Origin: Rhynchosporium graminicola
Taxonomy: Eukaryota; Ascomycota; Leotiomycetes; Helotiales; Ploettnerulaceae
Length of the DNA: 64,000 bases
NCBI GenBank assembly: GCA_900074885.1
Contig: FJUW01000074.1
Location: 91,865 to 155,864 of the forward strand
Reading direction: 5' to 3'
How positions within the stretch are numbered: the first letter of the stretch is position 1; each line of letters begins with the position of its first letter. Position numbers and translations under genes: made by a program. The notes under the pieces were generated by a model. It ran no database searches. It saw only the letters and a list, made by a program, of their open reading frames with translations, and was not told where the DNA came from. Below are positions 50,201-58,606 of this stretch, one piece after another.

Positions 50201-50783
50201 AAGATAAGTATAAAAGTAATACTAGATATCGATAATCTGAAGAAGATATTTCGATTACTACGAGGGAGTAAAGGTTCTTATATATAAAATATATAGTTTC
50301 TAGAATAATCTACTTAGATATCGATTTCTAAGCATATTATAAATAGATTCGTTGATTTATAAGTATTAGAAATCACTAGAATAGAATAGAATTATCTAGA
50401 AAATCGATTATAAATCTACGATTAGAAAGCGTATTCTAGTTATTTCTAATAGTTTCTAGATTATATAAGATTAATAAGCTATTATTACTAATAGAAACTT
50501 GATTTCTAATAGTAAGTTCTAGTAGTTTCTACTTTAAGAAGACTTAGTAGACTCTCGTATTAAGTGGCGAGTTCGCTTCAAGTGGCGAGGGCCTAATCTT
50601 AGAAAGGATAATTAAGCGAAGATCTAAGCCTAATACGTGCTAGACTAAAGTCACGTGAGTTAATCGATTTTTAATCGATTAAATCAATTATAATTAGATT
50701 AGATTAGATTAACTCTGAATTACATTTGATTAGATTAGATTAACTCGAGTTAATCTAATCTAATCTAATTATTTCGTATACTA
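47267..50783 (-). mobile_element. hAT-superfamily DNA transposon, RIP-mutated
   Basis: A 3,517-bp element. Ends are short imperfect inverted repeats: TAGTATGCGAAA at the left and, read inward from the right, TAGTATACGAAA. Both flanks carry the 8-bp duplication CTTTTCCC. Subterminal regions on both sides repeat TTAATCGATTAAAT and GATTAGATTAGATTAAC motifs, as hAT elements often do for transposase binding. The interior encodes a degenerate minus-strand transposase. CpA/TpG depletion and stop codons at expected tryptophan or glutamine positions show inactivation by RIP. The element cannot move by itself. Confidence 0.85.
47469..50150 (-). pseudogene. degenerate hAT transposase with BED zinc finger
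   Basis: Minus-strand relic with many stops. Near 49,800-50,010 it retains a BED-type finger pattern (CLYKGCT followed by NHSTSNYITYYKFNH), split by a GTAAGT intron at about 49,937. Near 47,530-47,750 it retains the C-terminal dimerisation region: DKYLILSLLVRKYL, FFSLGALIINKLRNRLNKD, TFETISLLKS, a TAG in place of the usual tryptophan, then GFI. The frame closes at 47469. Catalytic acidic residues in the middle cannot be assigned by eye. Confidence 0.75.
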
Positions 50784-50791
50784 CTTTTCCC
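50784..50791. repeat. 8-bp target-site duplication, right copy
   Basis: CTTTTCCC immediately after the right terminus ...CGTATACTA, identical to 47259-47266. Confidence 0.85.
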
Positions 50792-51548
50792 TTTATCTTT
50801 TCGTTTCTGATAAAGAAATAAGAGAAAAACACACATCTACCTCAGTCTTCAGCTTCTTTTCATTCCTTTGTACTTTTTCCGGCCTCTCTATCTATCTATA
50901 TTCTTTCCTACATACGCACTCGTGCCGCAAGATGGTTTCATAAATTGCTTTCATTTTCAGTCTTTGAAAAGAAGATATCATTAGAATATGATGGGTTCAG
51001 TGCAGTATCACGTGGCGTCCTTATAGAGGATAACGCTACAAGGATACTCTTACCCTTCCTCATATCCGCTGCTCCCGCTGCAGATTTCCTCTATAGTACG
51101 CAATATACTTTACGAGTAATACGCAAGTCAAGTTGTTGTTAATGATATTAACAGTCTGATCTACTATCGTCTAATACCTCTAAGAGAGAACTGCCTCGTC
51201 TCTATAAGTATATATAAGATAGAGATATTCCTTTCGATAGATATCTCTTATCTCTCCTGAGATTCTTCGTCTCTTACGGATATCTAATCTTATAGATGAT
51301 TATATATATAGCTATATATAACTCTATATATATATAAAATATAATATATAAAGCGAGATATTTAATAAATAAGATAGATCTTTCATATATATAAGAAGAC
51401 TCCTTTCTGATCTTGATAATATAAATGAATATTGAACCCTAAAGAAGAAAGGCTCAATTAATTAACTAACTGAATAACTGGATAGCTTAAGTGAATAAGT
51501 GAGATATTGAATCGAAAGAAAAATAAGAAATCTCTATCTCTCTATCTC

Positions 51549-51585
<37 letters not shown>

Positions 51586-51944
51586 TCTTTCTTTCCTTCT
51601 TAGAGAAGAGGCATTTTTCTCCAATCTTTCTCTTCTAACTATAATATTCTCTAATTCTCTCTCTATTCTTTTCAGATATTTCCTTTCGTCTATATATTAG
51701 AATAACTATATACTTTAGAATAGAGTCCGAGAGATATAAACTAATTTTTATAAGAAGATATCGTAAGAGATATAAGAGCTAATAATAGAAGTATCTCGAT
51801 ATTATAAAGCTTTACCGATATAAGATCTCTTTGAATTCTGCGTATCTTGTCTCTAAGAGCGGAAGACGAATACTATATGCTACTCTATCGAAAGCTACTA
51901 TATTGCATATGGTCTAATATAACTAGCTATCAGCTATAGCTTAC
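50792..51944. other. spacer between the two transposons
   Basis: The first 350 bp (to about 51,140) keeps normal CpA and TpG content, unlike sequence on either side, and has a 65-codon open frame at 50945-51142 without a recognisable domain. From 51,150 onward AT-rich RIP-like sequence resumes, with a TTTC run at about 51558-51590. Confidence 0.5.
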
Positions 51945-52215
51945 TATTATGACGACAGCTCACCTGAATATCATATAAGAAGAAGGATAGATACTAGGGC
52001 CCAAGTTCACAGGTATCCCGGCAGAACTAGTATCCGACTCGGTATAGTATTAGGCTAGTACTAGCATATATATATAAGGTGCCTTATACTCTATCTCTCT
52101 TCTTCTTCTTTCCTTATCTTTTTATTTCCTTTATAGTAGATTATATAAGATCGCTCTTAGCCTCTCTACTTGTTTATTCTTACTTATATACTGCCTTAAG
52201 TCTTATATCGTTATA
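51945..52215 (+). repeat. 5' LTR
   Basis: 271 bp, about 90% identical to the 3' LTR. By eye the two differ by roughly 28 transitions and one transversion. The expected TG..CA ends have decayed to TA..TA here. Contains a TATATAAGG core-promoter-like box near 52,070. Confidence 0.85.
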
Positions 52216-52559
52216 TTAAATAAAAAGATTAAGATAGCCGGAGATAGCTTACTATAATATCTTACTACTAAGTTAGTTATTCGATAACTATTTATATATA
52301 GCTAAGATACTAGAGATCTCTCGGATAACTATGAATTAGGGTTTAATTCAGCTTATCGTAAATAGTATAATAGAGGAGGTCTTCGCTAATACTCTTTTAA
52401 TAACTCCCTTAGTATAAAGGAATTATAGACAGATTTTAAAGAAAGTATAATAAATACCTCGGAACTTTAATCTCTATATATCGCTACTGAAATAGCCCTA
52501 ATATACCCCTTTTTAAGCTACTATTATAACTCTTAACTAATAAACTAGAGATCCCTCTA

Positions 52560-53880
52560 GTTCTAAGGGAACCTAACGCGATCCCTCCCGCTCTACTTCC
52601 GAACCTAATCTATTATATCCTTCCTTACCTTAAATATCTCTTGCCTTAGAGAATATTAATACCTTATTAAGGAAGTACTAACTAAGAGAGAAAGGGAAAT
52701 AAAAGCGAAATTCACTAGGAGTATAATCGCTAAGTACTCTTACTACTATAAGTAACTCGAACCTAATCTATTCCCTCTTATAACGATTAGCGGACTAGGA
52801 GGAAAAGAATAACTCTCTAGAAGATACTATAGATAGACTAATCTCTATATAAGATAAGTTCCTTATAAGAGTACTTTACTTATCTTCGACTCTCCTACTA
52901 GAACTAATACTATAATCTCCGCGTATAGTAGAGTTTAATAACTTAATAAACTCTATTCCGATACGTAGTACTAAGAGAGAGGATACTATTCCTAATAAAC
53001 TATCTCCCTCTCCTAGCGCCGAATCAGTAGAGTCACGCCCTAGGAAGTCTTATCTTACTAAGAAGATCCTGCCCTTAGATAATAGATCGGACCTTACCTT
53101 CCTCTAATAGAGAGTATCGATACGAGACTAGCTAGCTATGAATACCGACTACTACCTTACGGACTTCTCCTAGCGCGTTCTCGTATAGGGGCTAGTTACT
53201 AGATTAGCTAAGGAGTATCTTACGCCTTAGTACTTCGCTAACGAGTTTAAAACTAGTAATAAAATAATCTCCTTATTAGAGGAGAACTTTCTTACCAGTT
53301 TAGAGGAAGATAACTACTATAACGCTTTCTATTACCTAGAAATATAATAACTCGGCTATATACGCGAGACTTTCGCCGAGTTTCGTAGTTGATTTTAAAG
53401 CGCTACTATCTAAAGTAAAGTTAAAAAGAAAGAGTAATTCTTCTATATATAGGATAAGATTATACTATCCTTACGCGCTTTAACTCTTATTATTAAACTA
53501 ATATAGAATAAGGACTACGCTTCTATAGTTAGATCCTTATTTTCTTTTAATACCGAGCGTTACTATAACTCAGAACGTACTTATCCCGAGAAAGCTACTA
53601 CCTAGGTATAGCACTATAAGCTTACTATTACTACTACGACTACTACTAGTTCTACCTCTTACTAGTCCTTAAGCTTAGCTCCTCGATAAACTACTCTCGC
53701 ACTATATATACGTACTTCTACCCCGGTATAAGCTAGTACTCCCTCCGCGCTAAAACGCCCTGCTACCTCGACCGGAGAACCTCTTAGGTATTATAGTTAT
53801 AGATAGCTCGGTTATATTAAGCTAGACTGCCCTAACCCGCCTAAGGTTTAATTAATCGACGAATTTCTAGAAGAGGATTA
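52560..53880 (+). pseudogene. degenerate gag with RIP-altered zinc knuckle
   Basis: Gag-like reading with many stops. Near 53,788 a CX2CX4HX4C knuckle is still traceable: the frame reads YYSYR, stop, LGYIKLDCPNP, with first two cysteines and the histidine changed to tyrosine and only the last cysteine kept. TGT/TGC to TAT/TAC is the change RIP would cause. Confidence 0.6.
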
Positions 53881-54039
53881 AGTAACTAAAGAAGTAGTAA
53901 AAGATATACTTTCCGAATCTGGACTAATACTAGAGGGAAACGATAAAGCTTAGGTAAAAACTCCTTCCTAAGTTTATATAAGTATAATCTCTCTAATCTA
54001 GACCTTAACTTCTTAATAGGAGGTAAGTAATTTATATAC

Positions 54040-54420
54040 CCGACTATAGTTAGTATAAATAAGCTAAGAGTCTTTATAAATAGCTTAATTAATACTAGAG
54101 CGAATAATTATCTATTTATTAATCGTACTCTTACCGGACGACTATCGGGGGCCCTTAGTATTAAAATCGAGCTACTACTTTATTCTATTCTAATATATAG
54201 TTTCTAATAGTCTATTAGAACTTATATTACTTATTTTATATATTTATACTTTTCTATTAATAGTAGGCGTATTTATAACTACCTTTTTATTCTCCTCGAT
54301 TTGGGATAATAAGATATAATTATTAGTATTAAATAGATACGATAATTTCAAGTTAAGCTAGATACGCTCTATTATAAGCTACTATAGTCAGAACGCTATC
54401 TAGTTACCTTCTGATATAAT
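54040..54420 (+). pseudogene. aspartic protease remnant of the Gypsy polyprotein
   Basis: The frame shows LINTRANNYLFINRTLTG where a D-T-G-A active site would be expected (aspartate codon now asparagine, glycine now arginine), then FILLDLG and DIIISIK, the second conserved protease element. Several stops interrupt it. Confidence 0.5.
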
Positions 54421-54879
54421 AAGGAGATAATTATAACTTTATTATCTTATAAACTTAGTATTAATCGATCTTACTAAATCGATACTAATACGCGGGACTT
54501 AGCTATAAACTAGCTAGACTAATACTAATTATACTAAATAGTAGCGATATAATATATTAACGTATTATCCTTACTCTTTAACTTATTTCCGCTTATCACT
54601 AAGGAATCCGAACCCCTTTCCGCTCCGAATTCATCGAGAAAGGTACTTACGCCGAAACTCTACTATAAGTGCTCCTCTTAATCTCTAAGGATCTAGAAAC
54701 TAGTTCCGATTTACTAAATTAGTATTATAGCTTTTTACTTTAATATAAAATATAAAAGTTCCGAATTATTCTTTACTAGTATCTACGAGATAGACTGCCT
54801 CTTATAAGACTATCTAAATAGTAACTCTCCTAAGGATCCCGATACTAAACGACTCGTAGCTAAAAAGCTACCGGAATAG

Positions 54880-55229
54880 TACTATACTCTTAAGGAAGCT
54901 TTTTCTAAGCGGGATTCTAATATTCTTCTATTATATCGCTTATACGATTATAAAATTATTCTAGAAGAATTATTACCTAATATATATTCGCCCCTATATT
55001 AGTAATCTACGGATAAATTATAAGTAACTAAGGAGTATCTTATAGAGAACTTAGATAAGGGATTTATCGAATCTAGCTAAAGTCCCTTTATATTACTTAT
55101 ATTATTTATTAAAAAGGCCGATAGAGGATTACGCTTCTATATTAACTATTATAAGCTTAATATGATTACTCGAAAGGATTTATACTTAATACCTAGGATT
55201 AATAAGCTCTTAACTTATATATCTAAAAN
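54880..55229 (+). pseudogene. reverse transcriptase remnant
   Basis: Clear Gypsy RT N-terminal motifs remain: EYLIENLDKGFIESS, stop, SPF, LFIKKADRGLRFYINYYKLN, ITRKDLYLIPRINKLL. The reading stops at the N at 55230, before the catalytic YxDD box, which is not present in this assembly. Confidence 0.8.
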
Positions 55230-55230
55230 G
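55230..55230. other. ambiguous base N, probable collapsed assembly gap
   Basis: The window's only N. The reading before it ends in reverse transcriptase and resumes after it near the integrase C-terminus, so well over a kilobase of expected sequence is missing at this point. Confidence 0.75.
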
Positions 55231-55840
55231 CTATCGAGGTTATAAAAGCTAATATACTAGCTACTTAGCATAAGATAAGCGCTATAACTAACCCGAAACA
55301 GTATAGTATCAACTAGGAAGTTAGAGATAAGGTATTTCTCTCTATAAGGAACCTTAAGAATTACTAGCTAAGTAAGAAGCTATCTAGTCTCTAGGCAGGA
55401 CTATACTAATTCCTAGCTAAGATCAGATACTCTTATAAGCTAGATTTACCCCCGGGATCTTCTATATACGATATATCCGCCCCCGAATTACTCTTTAAGG
55501 ACTTAGATAACTTATTACTAAGCTAGGAATTACTAAACCTACTCCCGGAGGTTATTACTACTTAAGAAGAGTAGGAGTTATAAGATATACTCGCTATATA
55601 GCTCCTAAGAGGTAATCTGAAGTATTAAGTTAGCTAGCTAGACTATAACCCGGACCTAACTTAGTATAACGCTTCTGACTTAATAAGTGCTCTATATAAG
55701 CTTAGAGACTTCTATACTACTAACCTAAGTAAACCTAGACCTCCGCGTAAACTAGATCAGTAGATTAAGGCCTAGGAAAATAGAATAGATAACTATAGTT
55801 ACTTAGAGAATAATAAGCTATTATAGTTATTAGTATTAGA
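55231..55840 (+). pseudogene. integrase C-terminus and chromodomain-like module
   Basis: After the N the frame reads AIEVIKANILAT, EVRDKVFLSIRNLKN, SKKLSSL and LAKIRYSYKLDLPPGS, the GPY-like end of fungal Gypsy integrase. Then DILAI, LLRGNLKY, VS, LDYNPDLT and YNASDLISALYKLRDF follow, a chromodomain pattern with its tryptophans replaced by stops. Chromodomains steer such elements towards heterochromatin. Confidence 0.7.
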
Positions 55841-55890
55841 ATTTATTACTAGGAATAATCTCCCGATTATACTTTATAATAATATTATAT

Positions 55891-57010
55891 TTAAAACTCT
55901 ACTTTTTCAACTATTTCTACTTTACTAGCTTTCTCCCTTAAGTCCTCTAGAGCTTCTAGTAAATCTGGAATATCTAGAACCGGAACTACTATATCTAACT
56001 CCTTATCTAAATCTATTAACATAGCTTTAGTAGTAGACTAAGTATAATAGCTAATCCTATAGGCTTTCTTCTTTAGAGAAGGTCTAGGAGTATCTAGATC
56101 TAACGCTATCTCTGAACTAGAAGATAAATTCCTCTTTCCCTTAGTATTAGATATCGTAGCCTTAAATATAGCTTTCTTTATAAATTCCCGTATAATACTA
56201 TTTAATTCCTTTATTTACTTTAATGCTATTTTAGCTATTAACTTAGATTTCGCCGAATCGACTATCAGAAGATCTAAATCTTATATCGCGTTAGTATTAT
56301 ACTAGTATCTAAGGGTTTAAGATCAAAACTTACTAAATTAATAAACTCTAACTCCTTAAATACTTTCTCTATAGAACGCCTTAAAGCTTAAGTCTCTACT
56401 AATTATATAGTAGTAATCTCTAACGTAATAGTAGGAATAGCAGATTTCGCGAGATAATAGATCTGATTAATAGCCTTATAAGTAGCTATAATACTACCCC
56501 GATTTAGCTCTACGTCCTTAGTTTCGCTATTAGGAAGTAAACCGGATAAAATAGTATACTTCGTATTAACGTAGTTAGGTAACTATAACGCGTTAGTATA
56601 TATAATTATATTTATATTTAAGTAACTTATATACTTATAACTGCTTTTTAACGCCGAATAATACTTATAAAGCTTAGAGTTAAGCTTATTAAACAAGTAT
56701 AGGAGTTCTAAAATAGGAGTATTATTATACTTTATCTTAAGGAAAGCGCGAATATATCGTAGGTAATATATACGATACGCCGCCGAAAGAGTACTAGTAG
56801 GAACTAGTAAAAGCACTATAGGAGTTAGCGTTATAGATCTATAAAACCCTTATATTATACTTAAGGACTATTCCTAAAACTAAGATAGGAAACTTACTTA
56901 TATTAAGAGAAGAGTTAATTAGGTCGATTAATATATAAGATTACAGTAGACTACTATAGTAGTTAGTAATAATACCTACTATAGGAGCTATATCGTAGTC
57001 TAGGGAGAGT
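55891..57010 (-). pseudogene. antisense reading frame between pol and the 3' LTR, unknown
   Basis: On the minus strand, 55891 to about 56280 is one frame with only two stops, both explicable by RIP. It contains ATISNTKGKRNLSSSSEIAL, DLDTPRPSLKKKAYRISY, and LDKELDIVVPVLDIPDLLEA near the end, closing at 55891. A frameshift near 56,285 links it to a second open stretch reaching at least 56816 (IEKVFKELEFINLVSF, LFNKLNSKLYKYYSALKSS). Composition is protein-like, acidic and lysine-rich. I do not recognise the product. It could be an extra antisense ORF of this family or a nested fragment of another element. Confidence 0.45.
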
Positions 57011-57343
57011 AAACTTATAAGTTAAAGTAGTTATCGTAGTTAAAAAGGAAAAGCTCTAATATTAATAAACCCTTTCCTTTATATACTCTACGCCCTACTT
57101 AAACTCGACTCTTACTATAAATAGATAAAGCAAATACCGCTTACTACCTGATTTAGAAGCTATAACTAATATAGTATTATTATAGCGACGTAACTAGTTA
57201 GAACCTGATAAAGAATTTACTATTACTAAAGAGCAGCTAGCGCTTATTACGCGAATATCGACGAAAACAGTTATAATAAGGACTAATTCTAATATAAACT
57301 ATAACCTTCCGAGCTTAGGGTTAAGCTCTTCTTAGGAGGGGGG

Positions 57344-57614
57344 TAATATAACAATAGCTTACCTGAATATCATATAAGAAGAAGGATAGATACTAGGGCC
57401 TAAGTTCACAGGTATCCCGGCAGAACTAATATCCGACTCGGTATAGTATCGGGCTAGTACCGGCACATGTATATAAGGTGCCTTATACTCTATCTCTCTT
57501 CTTCTTCCTTCCTTATCTTTTTATTTCCTTCGTAATAGACTATATAAGATCGCTCTTAGCCTCCCTACTCGTTTATTCTTACTTGTATACCGCCTTGAGT
57601 CTTGTGTCGTTACA
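57344..57614 (+). repeat. 3' LTR
   Basis: 271 bp, ending TTACA. It keeps more CpA and TpG than the 5' LTR, especially in its last 150 bp, so RIP damage is uneven between the copies. Confidence 0.85.
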
Positions 57615-57948
57615 GCTATCATGCTATGGATAGCCTTCTAGATACGATTGTATTGAATCATATACAGTTTCATGCTTTCGATACTATTCATTGATATATA
57701 TCTTACCCTCTTATCCTCTTCTTCTCTTTATTATTCATTCTCTATCTTCTATCATTTATTATAATCTTCCTCTTTACTCTGTCTCTCTCTCTTCCCCCTC
57801 CCCCTCTCCCTGTCCTCTCCCCTCTTATCTCTCCTCTCCATCTCCCCCTTCACCTCACCCCTCCATTCCACCATCCACTCACCCACTCACCACCTTCAAA
57901 AAACGAGCCAAGACCACCGATCGGACTCCCGCTAGGAGGGAAGGATTC

Positions 57949-57982
<34 letters not shown>

Positions 57983-58606
57983 GCCGTTCAAGATGTCCTC
58001 GCGAGATTAGCTTAGCTTAAACATACATATATACTATACGCATAAATATATACATACACACACGCATATACTCTAGCATGAAGACATCATATCGAATCCG
58101 ATAAATCAAAAACTGAATAAAAGTAAACTAAACTGAACTATAGTATGATATCCGAGAGAGAAAGACTCTAGGATAGAAGGGAGAGAGAGAAGGGGAGGCA
58201 GAGGGTAGGATAAAAGTCAAGAAGTTAATCGACCTAAGATTAGATAGGATTTACTTGGATTAGTTGAGGGTAATTAATATTATGATCTAGTATTCTGATA
58301 ATATACATGTATATATACATATATACATAACAGCGACCTAACTTCCGCCTCGATCTGAGGACTCAAGACGAACTAAACATGTGTAGACAGGTCTGAATTC
58401 TGACTGCGGTATCAAATACATTACTAGCTAAACTTATTTACAAACATCGGGATAGAAATATAGCATCGTTAATCATAGCATCTGCAGCGGAACCCTACCT
58501 AACCCAATCACAGATGGAGCTGCCTTTCTCCTATCCAGACGCCTTTCCCCACTCCATCCTTTAGTCAGTCCCAACTCCGTCTTCCCCTTCCACTCATTAC
58601 AATAAT
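57615..58606. other. 3' flank of the retrotransposon and CSC1 downstream region
   Basis: No gene. It contains a strongly CT-rich stretch at 57780-57900, a 31-base poly-A run at 57950-57980 and AT-rich 3' sequence of the channel gene. Confidence 0.55.
57950..57980. repeat. 31-base poly-A tract
   Basis: Uninterrupted adenines, much longer than other homopolymers in the window. It could be a retroposed poly-A tail, but no retroposed gene or target duplication is visible beside it. Confidence 0.8.

Larger units (their letters stand above)
51945..57614 (+). mobile_element. Ty3/Gypsy chromodomain-type LTR retrotransposon, RIP-mutated, assembly gap inside
   Basis: Bounded by two 271-bp LTRs and read left to right: gag with a zinc knuckle, an aspartic-protease remnant, reverse transcriptase, then after an N at 55230 the integrase C-terminus and a chromodomain-like module. 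A purine tract (GGAGGGGGG) abuts the 3' LTR. Every coding part is broken by stops typical of G-to-A and C-to-T change. RNase H and most of integrase are absent at the N, so the real element is probably longer than shown. No matching target-site duplication is evident. An antisense open region lies between pol and the 3' LTR. Confidence 0.85.

Noticed and set aside
57691..58020. 109-codon frame spanning the poly-A run
   Set aside because: The translation is Ser/Pro low complexity followed by poly-lysine from the A tract; not a credible protein.
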